A stretch of DNA of 64,000 nt from Todiramphus chloris collaris (taxonomy: Eukaryota > Chordata > Aves > Coraciiformes > Alcedinidae), in assembly GCA_025345505.1 (NCBI GenBank), contig JANVCC010000040.1, positions 13,794,023 to 13,858,022 on the forward strand, read 5' to 3'. Numbering within the stretch: the first letter of the stretch is position 1; the number at the start of each line of letters is the position of its first letter. The notes under the pieces were generated by a model that did no database searches, had not been told where the DNA came from, and saw only the letters and a list, made by a program, of their open reading frames with translations. The position numbers and the translations under genes are program-made. This document shows positions 25,101-35,140 of this stretch, in pieces.

Positions 25101-27525
25101 ATTGTGGCAGGAGGAGGTTCAGCACTTGCTATACTCCATAAAAAAATACTTCAGTTTCTTACCTACAGGTTTCTTTGCTGAATCTCACCTTACATCATGA
25201 GTAGAAGTAGACTAAGTAAGTAAGTCTGCATTATCATTTCTCAGATTCAGTTATGCATCTTAAAACCCATACCCTCACACACCGAGCTGAGAACTCATAT
25301 ATACAGTATCAGCCCATATTTGTTTCTTTTACCATTAGGTTTCTGCTCCGCCCTGTCCGCCATATGGAAGTAGAAACACAGTTTCCTTAAAAAGAAGCAG
25401 CCACACCATAATTACCTTGTAAATATGAGACAAAAAACTCCAGCATTGGAACACAAAGGCAAGAAGCCATTATGTAGTCCCAATTAACCATCACATGATT
25501 CCCCAAGATGCTACAGTTCCTTTTTTCCCTCCTAGTCACTGAGGAATACAGGCACAACAATGTGTTTCTTAGTTTACTCAGGCAGCTTAACAGAAGCTGT
25601 ATAAAGGGGCTACACGATTTAACCAGTCACAGTGAAGTTTTGCTGGAATTTAACAGTGCTGGACACCACAAGAGACTTACTGTTAACCCGAGAGACACAA
25701 ATCTCCTTCGAGTTACAGGGGTAGGTGCACTCTGCTCAGTGTTCAGGTTTGTGTCACCTGCAGAACAATGCAGGAAAGAATGGTGAAGGAAAGAGGTGTG
25801 CACTCAGACAGCAAGCAAAACTCAAACAAACCAGACGAGATTGACTTTTTATACAAAATCCAGAATGCCACCTGATGATTAGACAATCCACAACTCAATA
25901 CCAGCAGTTTTCACACTGCTACTAGGCAGTTCAGAACAAGTCACAGGGGCACTTGACAGAGTTTGAGACTACCAAATAACTGCCAGTTTAGTGAATCCAG
26001 CTTCTCCCCAGTTCCCCCCCATCCACACGCATACTGTCAGCCTTCAACTGAGAGATTCTTTGTATCTGAAAAACCAAAGAAAATACCCCTACAACCAAGG
26101 TCAATCAAGTAGTTAAGTCTTTTACTTATCTCCAGAAGCCTTCCTAATTAGCAGAAGAGACATAATGCTATTTTTGAAACAGACATATCTTTACAGCTGC
26201 TGCCCCCTTGAGTTGAAAGGTGGGCTCTGAACTCCTGCACCAGAAAACTACTCCTGACCCAGAATGGAGCAGCAACAGCATGTGAGCACCAATGCTTTTG
26301 GCATTTCCAGATACTGTACTATCATGTTCTGCGCAACTTTCACAGCTACTTACTCTTCTCTTTCTTAGCCCGTTGACATGTTTCAGAGGTCAGGTAACTT
26401 TTCAGTGCATCTGAAGACTTAACATCATAGGATCCTTGCCGTGGGGTACATACTAGAAATGAGATTCAGAACAGCAGAGAACTACTGAGATAAATGAGAG
26501 TGTTTTCAACTACAAGGAATTGAAGATGGTAACACAACTTAAATTTGCTTAAGAAAAACCAAAAAACCCCACACCAAGAGCTGGAGTCTGTGCTGTCCTC
26601 AGAACAAGAACATACAGGACACATGGTGGAGGAAGGGGCTGGTTTACTACACCACTACTAAATTACAAACTGTGATATATATTTACAGCCTTGCGAGGCT
26701 TTTTAGTGATAACAATGCATTAACTTCCCTTAAAAAAACAACCAACCAAAGAGACAAATAGTCTAATGCTAATTGGTGAGAAAGACAGTCTGAAGTGTTA
26801 GAGGATAAAAAGACAATTTTAATTTTTCAACACCTTCCAGCTTAGAGGGGACAACTTACATGCTCTTGAATGCCGAACTTTGCCTACAAATAACTAGATT
26901 AATTTTTTGTATTAAAAAAAATTAAAGCATTGTAAACAATAAAGTCATTTTCAGGGAAACAGGGAACACAAGCAAAACGGCCACTAATTCCTCCTACAGT
27001 TACCACTGTAGTCAGGTGTTCTCAAACCGATTAAACACTTATCTTCTTGTTTCAGCTTCCCGCAAATTGAAGCCGCTTGGTTGAGTATGAGAACAAGAGA
27101 CCGCAGAAACACACGGAGGTACAAGCCAAACCCCCCTTGTCCCCGCGACGCGCTGTCAGCAGCAGCACTGCCGCTGGGGAGAGCTCTGTTCCGCGACGGC
27201 AGCAGGCCAGCAACGCCTGCTTTGTCGCTGCTTTCTTTGCTACATACATATATTAATTGCTATATTTAGTAGCTGCTCCCCTGCGAACACGATTCTACTG
27301 AAGTCAGAACTTTCTCTTCCCCTCCAAAGGGGACTCCCCCCAGGGCTCAGCCAGGAGACCCCCGCAGGCCGTTACGGGCAGCTCGCCTCAGCCGGGAGCT
27401 CAGGCCGGCTGAGGTAACCGCCAGGCCGGTCTCCCTTCCCCGCGGCAGTCCCGGGCCTCGCCCCCCGCCCCGCACCTACCGGCGCTGTCGTTGAAGCGGC
27501 GCAGGGGCGCCCTGGCGAAAGACAT
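13163..27525 (-). CDS. HMMR: HMMR (RHAMM/CD168), hyaluronan-mediated motility receptor, complete, 18 exons
   Basis: This is a long coiled-coil protein of spindle, centrosome and microtubules (TPX2/Aurora A pathway) that also binds hyaluronan when exported. The eighteen exons sum to 2184 nt, giving 727 residues plus stop (human 725). Every junction is in frame, which strongly supports the model. The N-terminus is [15 protein letters not shown]. Most of residues 80-700 is heptad-rich coiled coil. The first hyaluronan-binding BX7B motif is kept in exon 16 (K649-K659, [11 protein letters not shown]). The second (K671-K680) has Glu at 679 where mammals have a basic residue. The C-terminal tail holds a KEN motif (710-712) and the Thr-Pro (T717) that aligns with the human Aurora A site. 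The protein ends in a very short last exon, GNKNKM. It shares its promoter head to head with NUDCD2. Confidence 0.97.
13949..14111 (-). CDS. HMMR: HMMR coding exon 17
   Basis: Residues 668-721 plus one base. It contains [10 protein letters not shown] (second hyaluronan motif, altered), [16 protein letters not shown] with a KEN degron, and KTPFKEG. Acceptor TTTAG|GATGTC, donor GAAG|GTAAGC, 163 nt. Confidence 0.95.
14345..14768 (+). repeat. CR1 LINE 3' end
   Basis: It contains TTCAGAGAAGGGCAAC, GTTCAGTCTGGAGAAGAG and GGAACAGGCTGCCCAGGGAGG, and ends TTATGATTCTATGA, the CR1 3' terminal repeat. It sits inside HMMR intron 16 with an internal T run. Confidence 0.88.
15004..15180 (-). CDS. HMMR: HMMR coding exon 16
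   Basis: Residues 609-667, containing [15 protein letters not shown] and the first hyaluronan-binding BX7B stretch [11 protein letters not shown] (649-659). Acceptor TTCCAG|CAACAA, donor AGCAG|GTTTGT, 177 nt. Confidence 0.96.
15438..15537 (-). CDS. HMMR: HMMR coding exon 15
   Basis: Residues 575-608, containing [16 protein letters not shown] (human WRLLYEELYNKTKPFQ). Acceptor TTTCAG|AGAAAC, donor TTCAG|GTGTGT, 100 nt. Confidence 0.96.
15645..15794 (-). CDS. HMMR: HMMR coding exon 14
   Basis: Residues 525-574 plus two bases, starting [16 protein letters not shown] (human RMLLDLQTKSALKETE). Acceptor CCTTAG|GATGCT, donor TCAAG|GTAACT, 150 nt. Confidence 0.94.
17411..17569 (-). CDS. HMMR: HMMR coding exon 13
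   Basis: Residues 472-524 plus two bases, starting [20 protein letters not shown] (human [20 protein letters not shown]). Acceptor TACCAG|CTACAA. Donor GCAAG|GTACTA is weak but in frame. 159 nt. Confidence 0.93.
18369..18485 (-). CDS. HMMR: HMMR coding exon 12
   Basis: Residues 433-471 plus two bases, starting [13 protein letters not shown] (human GKEAELEKSSAAH). Acceptor TTTCAG|GAAGAA, donor GAAAG|GTATCT, 117 nt. Confidence 0.93.
19091..19305 (-). CDS. HMMR: HMMR coding exon 11
   Basis: Residues 362-432 plus two bases, containing [20 protein letters not shown] (human [20 protein letters not shown]). Acceptor ATGCAG|GAGTCA. The donor GG|GTTTGT is weak, but the frame requires it. 215 nt. Confidence 0.95.
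19573..19721 (-). CDS. HMMR: HMMR coding exon 10
   Basis: Residues 312-361, containing [20 protein letters not shown], coiled coil. Acceptor TATGCAG|AAAAAG, donor GAGAAG|GTATAT, 149 nt. Confidence 0.94.
20490..20668 (-). CDS. HMMR: HMMR coding exon 9
   Basis: Residues 252-311 plus one base, starting [18 protein letters not shown] and ending [13 protein letters not shown], coiled coil. Acceptor CTACAG|TAGTG, donor AAAAG|GTAATT, 179 nt. Confidence 0.95.
21620..21694 (-). CDS. HMMR: HMMR coding exon 8
   Basis: Residues 227-251 plus two bases, containing [15 protein letters not shown] (human [15 protein letters not shown]). Acceptor TTTTAG|ATCTGC, donor CTCAG|GTAACA, 75 nt. Confidence 0.94.
22877..22977 (-). 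CDS. HMMR: HMMR coding exon 7
   Basis: Residues 194-226 plus two bases, containing [18 protein letters not shown]. Acceptor TTAAG|AGTGCA after a T run, donor CAACT|GTAAGT, 101 nt. Confidence 0.93.
23475..23561 (-). CDS. HMMR: HMMR coding exon 6
   Basis: Residues 165-193, containing [14 protein letters not shown] (human [14 protein letters not shown]). Acceptor AATAAG|CTGTCT, donor AAAAG|GTATGG, 87 nt. Confidence 0.93.
23868..24056 (-). CDS. HMMR: HMMR coding exon 5
   Basis: Residues 102-164, starting [16 protein letters not shown] and ending in the highly conserved [11 protein letters not shown]. Acceptor preceded by a T run, donor CCAAG|GTATTC, 189 nt. Confidence 0.96.
24788..24868 (-). 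CDS. HMMR: HMMR coding exon 4
   Basis: Residues 75-101, starting [13 protein letters not shown] and ending LEKE. Donor GGAG|GTATGA. The acceptor CAAAAG|CCAGGT has a weak pyrimidine tract. The other AG 4 nt downstream would break the frame, so this one is chosen. The exon is 81 nt and can be skipped in frame. Confidence 0.82.
25681..25757 (-). CDS. HMMR: HMMR coding exon 3
   Basis: Residues 49-74, containing [15 protein letters not shown], which aligns to human NLNVDKDTTLPASARK. Acceptor CTGCAG|GTGACA, donor TTAACA|GTAAGT, 77 nt. Confidence 0.9.
26354..26452 (-). CDS. HMMR: HMMR coding exon 2
   Basis: Residues 16-48 plus one base, containing [11 protein letters not shown], which aligns to human AYDVKTLEVLK. 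Acceptor TTCTAG|TATGT, donor AAGA|GTAAGT, 99 nt. Confidence 0.93.
27480..27525 (-). CDS. HMMR: HMMR coding exon 1
   Basis: Residues 1-15 plus one base, [15 protein letters not shown]. Donor GCCG|GTAGGT. The ATG is the first in the exon and matches the mammalian start (MSFPKAPLKRFND). Confidence 0.96.
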
Positions 27526-27570
27526 GGCTGGGAACACAGGCGCGCGCGCCCCGCCGCGAGCCTCCCGGGG

Positions 27571-27576
27571 TTCAAA
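27571..27576 (-). promoter_or_regulatory. CHR-like element TTTGAA
   Basis: TTCAAA on the plus strand reads TTTGAA in the HMMR direction, 46 bp upstream of the HMMR start codon. It is the consensus cell-cycle homology region bound by DREAM and B-MYB complexes. Confidence 0.55.
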
Positions 27577-27609
27577 CGCACCAACGGCCCCGGCGCGCAG
27601 GCCGGGCAG

Positions 27610-27614
27610 CCAAT
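27610..27614 (+). promoter_or_regulatory. CCAAT box
   Basis: A candidate NF-Y site about 34 bp from the CHR-like element, in the spacing seen in many G2/M promoters. Confidence 0.5.
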
Positions 27615-27785
27615 CGCCTCCTCTCGCTCGCGGCTCGCTCAGCCACTCAGCGCCGCCTGGCGGCGCACGCGCGCCGCCGGCCCAGTGACGTGCGGGGGTG
27701 GGGGGGGGGTGTGTGGGCTGGGCAGGCGCGGGGCAGCCTGCGCGCGTGCGCGGGGCGGGCGGTCGCCGCGGGGCCGCCGTCTCCC

Positions 27786-27974
27786 ATGTCGGCTCCTTTC
27801 GAGGAGCGGAGCGGGGTGGTGCCCTGCGCGGCGCCCTGGGGCCGCTGGTACCAGACGCTGGAGGAGGTGTTCGTCGAGGTGCCGGTGCCGCCGGGCACCC
27901 GGGCTAAGGACGTCCGCTGCAGCCTGCAGAGCCGGCACATCGCGCTCTCCGTGCGGGGCCGCGAGGTGCTGCAG
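27786..27974 (+). CDS. NUDCD2: NUDCD2 coding exon 1
   Basis: Residues 1-63, ending RGREVLQ. Donor CTGCAG|GTACCG, 189 nt, phase 0. Very GC-rich, in the CpG island. Confidence 0.96.
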
Positions 27975-30900
27975 GTACCGGCCGCCCGGCGACGGGCAGA
28001 GGGTGCGGGGCGGCCCGGCTGAGCGCGCCGGGCTGCGAGGGAGGGCAGAGAAGGGGAGGGTGAACCGCCAGCAGCGCCCGGAGCCGGGAGGGAGGGCAGG
28101 GCCGGGGGCAGGGAGGGAGGACGAGCCGCCTCCCGCGCCCGGCGTGCAGGGCCTCGGGCCGCCCGGTGCCTGCGGGGAGCGCCGCTGCCGCCCCGGGGGG
28201 TTAAAACGCCTCCCTGCCGTGCTGCCCTTGTTGTTCCCTTCGTTAAACATCTAGATTTGAACAAATTAAAAGGGAAATTTATTAGAAGCGGCTCTGTGGA
28301 ACTGTCTTGGCTTTTGAGGGCGACAGGAAAATGAAAGAGAACCAGTTCACGTGGATTTGCGTTCCCTTGGGGTGATTGGGGCAGTCTGTGAAGTGCTGAG
28401 AGACAAAAAAACCCAGATCAACAGCACATTTACGTTCACTTTCTTACTGAAATTTCTCCGTGGTGCACCATGTGTACATTGCCCCAGAACTGTATGTTAC
28501 CTTTGGCTGAGACACTGCCATTTTCACAGCAAGTCTATTAAAAGTGGCATAACTCTCTGAGAAACACAGCCCTTTTCAGTGAATTGAGGTACTGAAGCTG
28601 TGACAGGTGTTTTTATTGTATTAAATGCTTCATTTCACAAAAAAAAAAAAAAAGAAAGTGTGTAACAAAAAATAATTCTTTGATAGACTATGTGCCTGTC
28701 TGTACTTAGAGGGCCAGGTAACCCTATTCATTTTCAGTAGAAAGCAAGAAGGTAAACTGGTAGTAGAACATTCAAAATGAACTGGATACTGGACAAGTTT
28801 TCCTGTTTTGTAATGTTATACATGTCTTTTGCAGGGTAAACTTTTTGACTCTACCATAACTGATGAAGGAACATGGACCTTAGGTAATAACCTACATCAG
28901 GAGACCCCACAAGGGCAGCAGAACTTTTCAGAACATACTGCAGAAAAGTTTATCTCCTTTTTAATCAGAAAGGTTACGTCCTTCATTGTACATAGCTTTA
29001 TTAAAAAGAGACAATCGTTATTGCCAGATTAAGGAATTGAGGTAATACAAAAGACCTAGAGAGTAAGAGTAAAGGAAAAAATGCTGTATTTTGGAAGGTT
29101 GTAGTCAAGGGATTACAAGCACTTCCATATAGTCAGAAGCTTTTTGTGAACCCTCATTAAAGCTAGAAGATTACAGAACAGTTATGTGGTCTGTGCCAGT
29201 CCACAACTGTTACTTTTCCTGTCTTTTTCTCCTTCCCTTATGCATTTTATTTTTCGGATGCGCAACAAAACCTACAGTCCAAGGGAATCAAAAAGCAATG
29301 TAAAAATCACATTAAGATACTTGCACGTAATGAGAAAAAAACCCCAAAACTTCTTTGATTGTTACATCATAAATATTGTAAAGTGTTTATAATATATTGG
29401 GACTTGGCAAGCATGTTTATGGACTGTGCCTTTCACTTAAGTGTTTTCCTATGATGGATTTTGTTTTCCATTCCATATTTATTCTAAATATTAATAATTT
29501 AATAACCATGAAAACTAGAAGTATTAACAAATACTGTTAAGTGAAGCCTACTTGTGTCCAGTAAGTGAGTCATCTTCCAAATACACTTTACAATGCTGTA
29601 TTTATCCAGTGAAGCAGAACTGAACATCCTAGATGCTAATTTTGAAATGTACTTCCAATGTATTGTCTACAGGCATGCCATCTGTGTTTAAATAAATTGA
29701 TTATACCTCAATATGTCACTAAAACATAGTTTTGGGTTTTACTGGTAATAACTCTGTAAAGCCCGATCTCAAATCCTTCATTATTACCTTAGCTGACCGG
29801 TATATTTTAATAGATGAAATCTTCTCTGTGTTGTGAACCTCTCTAAAAGGTTAGTTTGTTTGCAATAGCAGTGTTTATGAACTGTGTTTTAATCTCTGAA
29901 AACAGCCTCAGCATTTTACAGGCCAGAAAGGGAGAGATGGCTGTATAAGCTATCTTTGCATCAGCCTTTCCGTTTCTAGCTAGCGTTTATTTATTGGTTA
30001 ATAACCCTGTTGGCATTAAAAATGTAAGTTACTTGACCAAGAAAATCCTGTACTCATTAGTGGTGAATTCACCAAAACAACAAAAAAGACTAGCACGTAG
30101 GACCGAGTTTACTGGTTGTTTTATGTGTCTGTTTTCATTCAACAGAAGACAGGAACCTGATACGAATTGTTCTAATGAAGACAAATCGAGATGCTGGCAA
30201 TTGTTGGACGTCTCTGTTAGAAAATGAATATGCTGCTGATCCTTGGGTACAGGACCAGATGCAAAGGAAACTTACACTGGAGAGATTCCAAAGAGAGGCA
30301 AGTTAAAGAATTGTAGTTACTCCCTATATTTTGTGTCTCTACATGGGGGTTATGGCCATGAAAGTTGAGCAAAATTGTTCTGCTGTCCAGGGCCATGGAA
30401 ACATATACCATAGTTCAGTATATATAGAATGCTCCTGAGGCTTTCTCAGTGTACTTTCAAGAGGTTAAAAGTTAAGGTGCATTTGAGGGGGATTAGTTTT
30501 ACAGAGTTTGTTGTAGAATACTAACAACTTCTCACTTGAGTTAGGCTACATGCGATTTCTGTTACTATCTAAAACTACGATAGAGCCATATTTACAACTT
30601 CTCATCAATCTCTAATAAATATGCTTGTTTATAATATCAGATGATGTAGAATAGTTAGCTGGAAAATATTTTCCTTGCCCTTTTATTAAAATTGCTTAAA
30701 TTGTTTTGGTACACCGTGAGTGCACAGCAACTCTTGCTGTGTACGTCTGCAGAGCTGTAGAATCACAGCTTGGTACTAAACAGCTGAATCAGCACTCTCC
30801 ACACTGCAACACAGAACACCACTTTATCAGACTTCTTGTATCCAGCATGGCAGGTGCTTATATTTTCAAATAGAAGTTTCAAGGGAGAGCAGAAGCTAGA

Positions 30901-31308
30901 AATTTTGCTGAGGCTTTCCTTAGTATGTCTTTACTGGGAGATCCAACTGCTTGACAAATTGAGACCAGCATTACAAAGTTACTTCAGCAGTAGGCAACTA
31001 AACTATGACAATTCAAAGTTTATTGGTTGATGCATTTTCCAAGAATTTCAGTGCTGTGGCAAGCTGGTTTCAGAGATTAAAACACAGTTCATAAATGCTG
31101 CTATTGCAAATAAACTAACCTTTTAGAGAGGTTCACAACAGTTTCTGGTTGTTTGTTTGTTGAGGGTTTTTAAAAACATTTTTATTAGAAGTAGTCTATT
31201 GAATGTTTTTCTCACCTCCTTCAGAACCCTGGATTTGACTTCAGCGGAGCAGAAATCTCTGGAAATTACAGCAAAGGAGGACCAGACTTTTCTAATCTTG
31301 AAAAGTAA
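27786..31308 (+). CDS. NUDCD2: NUDCD2, NudC domain-containing protein 2, complete, 4 exons
   Basis: This is a small cytosolic co-chaperone with a CS (p23/NudC-like) domain that helps Hsp90 stabilise LIS1 and so supports dynein function. Exons 27786-27974, 28835-28883, 30146-30297 and 31225-31308 sum to 474 nt, giving 157 residues plus stop, the human length. The N-terminus is MSAPFEERSGVVPC. The CS domain spans roughly residues 14-104, with conserved WYQTLEEVFVEV and GTWTLEDR. The acidic C-terminus ends PDFSNLEK, as in human. The start is the first ATG of the exon. The third intron uses a GC donor. It is divergent from HMMR and convergent with CCNG1. Confidence 0.97.
28835..28883 (+). CDS. 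NUDCD2: NUDCD2 coding exon 2
   Basis: Residues 64-79 plus one base, GKLFDSTITDEGTWTL. Acceptor TTTGCAG|GGTAAA, donor CTTAG|GTAATA, 49 nt. Confidence 0.96.
30146..30297 (+). CDS. NUDCD2: NUDCD2 coding exon 3
   Basis: Residues 80-130, containing EYAADPWVQDQMQRKLTLER. Acceptor CAACAG|AAGACA. It ends CAAAGAGAG followed by GCAAGT, a non-canonical GC donor. 152 nt. Confidence 0.95.
30298..30303 (+). other. NUDCD2: GC-type splice donor (GCAAGT) of NUDCD2 intron 3
   Basis: The intron runs 30298-31224 as GC...AG. The rest of the donor (AG|GCAAGT) is a perfect consensus, typical of GC-AG introns. The nearby GT (at 30302) would shift the next exon to an early stop. Confidence 0.85.
31225..31308 (+). 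CDS. NUDCD2: NUDCD2 coding exon 4 (terminal)
   Basis: Residues 131-157 plus TAA, starting NPGFDFSGAEISGNY and ending NLEK. Acceptor CTCCTTCAG|AACCCT, 84 nt. Confidence 0.96.
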   Translation, partial: NPGFDFSGAEISGNYSKGGPDFSNLEK

Positions 31309-34300
31309 ACTGTTTTTATCTCTATTCCTTGGGAGGAATTACACTTAAGTACTGGAATCATGTAACTGGTCAAGTCTTCAGTGATCTCTTCAATGGACTG
31401 TCATCAAGTAATTATTTCAGCGAAGATAAAGCCTCTCTTCTACTGCAAGAATTCTCTTCCAGTAGAATGAAGACAAAGTGTTACCAGCTGATTTATAAAC
31501 TGTGATAAATTTCTAATACTAAGGGACAAACTATAGAGAAAGATGTATAAAAAAAAAAAAATCTTTAAGCAGAGTGTTGGTTTTGGTTTGGATGGGTTTT
31601 TTTGAAACACCATAGCAAACTAGCCGGTTATACCGCCGGTCTTTATGCAAGAATCTCTCATTCAGCATTGAAAAACAGATGTTCTAAGTAAGATATTTAA
31701 TATTTTCTCTTAATTTGCAGCAGGAAGGATGTTAGGATGGCTAGTTACACTTTCCCTCTGTAGCAGCCCTCTCAGAACTCATAACTGTCATTCTAAAAAA
31801 GTGATTTAAATAGATTACTGTATTTTGCCTTAACTAAGGCTTTATGATCCACTGTGCTGTCAAATACAGCACTAAGTATTAATACTTGCTACCAGGTAAG
31901 TGATACTAAAAAACTGAAAGGTCATGTGAAAGTCTGGATAGAAATAATTTTATATGTCTGTGTAATACAGCCTTTCAGTATAAATATTTAAGATTTTGAA
32001 AGTAAAATATGATTTCTGAAAGAATAGGAAGTCCCTAAGTAGGAACTGTTATCTTGTGTTGTTCATTACTAACATGCAGCACAATTTGTTGATGGTGGAT
32101 CTAACAAGCTGTAGATTTTTGTAGATACAGTTTTAAATGTAATAGCCACATCTTAAAATTAGCTAATGCATGATATAATATTTTGCACGTCAGTTATGTG
32201 TCAGGAATGTTGTACTCATTGTTAAGGACCCAGGTGAGAAGCACTCCAACTGCAGCATTCTCCAGGATGAAGATTCTGTCAGACTAAAGGGAAGAAAACA
32301 ATTGCCAAGCCCTTTTGTATTCTGAACATTGAAACTACTGCCTGTACTTAAGTCTTAAAGCAGAATTCTCACTGGAGATAAACTGCCAGCAGCTGTCCAT
32401 CATGCTGCTGAGCCTTACTTCTAAAATTGTATCGCAGTCTCAGTGGGCATATAACAAAAATGAAGCAGCAGTCGAGGGAGAATGCACTCATTGTAATTAT
32501 ACCCACTGCTTGTTGTACGAGTGAGGAAGCGTTAGTACTGCTGCAGCAACCAAGCGTGCTCCTTGTACCCGTGTCATCTTCACAGAATGTCCATACACAG
32601 TCCTTGAGTTCTAGAGAACTTGCCTTACTATAAAAAGGATTTATGATTTATGGCTATGAAGTTTTGTATCTTGACTGTGGTCCTAGGATAGAAGGTGGAT
32701 GGTTTAGTTAAAAAATGGAGACTGCTGCACAAGTAACTGAAGACAAGCAGAGAGAAAACAGTTTCTGTTGTGTCAGAATGCTGAAGTACTATGCAGTGAA
32801 ATATTTTTTGTTACAGCAGTTGGCTTGCAGAGGATGATTTTCTGTCTTTGGCTTATAGCAGAAGTTTAGAATGACATCTGACACTCATCTCGCAACACTC
32901 TCACTGGCATTCAATCCCTTGTTTCTTATACAAGCAGTAGCAGGTATTTGACAGATGCATGCATTTGGCTATGTGATACAGTATCTAGAGCAACACACTC
33001 TATAGGAAATAATCCCATGCACTCACCCAGAGTGCTACTCTGCTATGCGAATGAGTAGAAGACAATCTGCTGGCATTTTTTTCACGCTCCCGGTTCAAGA
33101 TCTGCTCAGAGTAATGCTGCAGCTGTTTTGAGTCAGGCACAGAAATGTACAGCTAAGCTTCAACTTAGGCAAACTGAGGTGCTCAAATCAGTGCAAAGAC
33201 TCACATTTTGAGAGTAGAAATCTGAGCAGTGGTTTCTCTTAAGCAAGCAGCATCCATGTTTTTACTGCCATGTACAGAAACAGGTGGTATGTACTTCAAG
33301 ATAACTAAGGGAAGAGGGTTGAAGTCAAATTTGAACAATCTCAGCTACAAATCTGTGTTTTCAACCATTTGAAAATATTTAGAACAATTGTGGGCCAAGC
33401 TGAAATCGTTTTAATCAAGCACATTGAGGTTTTTCTGTTGGTTCTCTTGCCTTTCCCCTGCAGCTTTAACCTCTTAAAAAGAAAAAAAAAAACCAAACAA
33501 CAAAAACTCCATCTCTGGCCCAGAGGTTTCTGAGGTACTGTTCAGAGAAGCCACTTTATAGGCTTCCTACTTAGATGTTTTATAACAAAAGGGGGAAAAA
33601 GTTACCGAGTTAAGCACATTTCAATGTTTAATTGAAAGGTATGTATCTTGATCCATGACAATTAGAATTGCACATTGCATCTTGTCCACCCTCCCGGGAG
33701 GCTGACCACACCTTTGTCCAAATCACTGGTATTCCTTTCACAGGCCAGCACAAGGTACAGATAGCACTGGCAGAGGCCAAACCCAGGTACTGGTTATGTG
33801 CTGCAGTCATTCCCATGAGTTCACGAGAAAGCTTGATTTATCCAGTATACAGCTTTGGTATGAAGTCTTCTGGGAGAGGTTGAACTAGTTTGAGAGATCC
33901 AGAGAGGAGTTCCCCCCTCAGCTCTTACTGTAAAGGGGAAAGGGTTGGTTGGATAACATGTACACCCGTACTATGTTCAGAACAATCTAGTCTCCTTCAT
34001 TAAGTTGGTTCATAGGGCAATCAGTTATTAACAGCCTACAGCTAACACCCTCTGCTCCATAGTGGCACAGAACTCAACAGGTCAGTAGCAACATTCCTCC
34101 AACATGTCTACTCATCTTACATACAATTAATACATTCTTATTATTCACTTGCTTAGTATCACCAGAAGCATGATATGCCTCAAGTAATGATCTAGTCTTC
34201 ATAAAAGTTGTATTTTATGAAGCTTACCATTAAAGAGATCAGAGTTGAAGCAATCTTCAGTGTTTGTCAACTAGATGCCTCCTACACACAGGCCAGGATG

Positions 34301-35140
34301 AGGCATTAGCCAGCCCTGCTCCTACTCTGCCTGTAAAAATGCACCTGTTCAGCATCAGCACTTACTTCTTGTACAGTGAAACTTTGGAAGACTGATGTCA
34401 GCTTTGGCGTGGGTGACCCAGTACTTTCCCTCATCCTTGATTAGGCATCCTGAATTTTTTAAACTCTACAAAAGAACTCAATCTTGGTAAACTACATCTC
34501 TTATAAAATACTGGTTATTGCTTCTGTGTTAGTAACTATCTTTTATAACGCTACGCAGTAAGTTTTCTCTTCTCTCCTGTTCCAGCTACTTGACACATTC
34601 GGTGGGTATCACATAGCCTAGTTTTTGTTGTGTCTATGGTAGAAGGCCAGTGCCCTGCCCAGCAGGAACATGTCAAAACATGACGCTGCCCAAAGAGCAT
34701 GTCAGGTGGACTGACAGGCATTTGCTATTGTCATCAATATTGAGCAGGATTAGTCTTTAGTGTGACTGAGACACTGCAGCACTGTGCTACTGTGTATTCT
34801 GTTTTCCTACTGTCACGTACTCTTTGGAAAGCAAAACGGATTTTAAAAAAAGTAAGTATATACAATCAAAGCAAGTTTAGACTACACAAGCTGCTCTACA
34901 AACTTTTTAAATGTTAAAATTCCTTGTCTCAGTACTGTGGTATTTCACCAAACAGTAAAGTCTCACAAATAAGACTCAAAACTGACACTGAATATTGTTG
35001 TAATCATCATGAAAAAACCCCACATTTGCTGGAAGGATCTTTAGTCTGAAGTGTTACATATTTTTTCCATGAGTAGAATTCTTCATTATTAAGATCATAC
35101 TTCAGGCATTGTTTCTGAAATATTCATATGTCTGTTGACA
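31309..35140. other. Convergent spacer and 3' UTRs of NUDCD2 and CCNG1
   Basis: The 3' ends of NUDCD2 (from the left) and CCNG1 (from the right) lie here. I found no clear AATAAA for NUDCD2 within about 3 kb of its stop, so its 3' end is not placed. Short A runs occur at about 31548-31561 and 33481-33491. No repeat family or RNA gene is recognised. Confidence 0.5.

Larger units (their letters stand above)
27526..27785. promoter_or_regulatory. Bidirectional HMMR/NUDCD2 promoter
   Basis: Only 260 bp separate the two divergent start codons, all within a CpG island (about 27370-28210). It contains CHR-like TTTGAA in the HMMR direction (27571-27576), CCAAT on the plus strand (27610-27614) and a CRE half site TGACGT (27686-27691). 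There is no TATA box. The CHR to CCAAT distance of about 34 bp resembles NF-Y/DREAM-controlled G2/M promoters. HMMR is a known G2/M gene; the control of NUDCD2 is inferred. Confidence 0.75.

Noticed and set aside
25160..25190. Donor-like CCTGTAG|GTAAG in HMMR intron 3
   Set aside because: Any exon here would be about 15 nt with a poor acceptor. The 18-exon model is already complete at the expected protein length.
27639..28264. Antisense frames of about 200 codons across NUDCD2 exon 1
   Set aside because: They are GC-driven shadows, proline/arginine/alanine-rich with no family resemblance.
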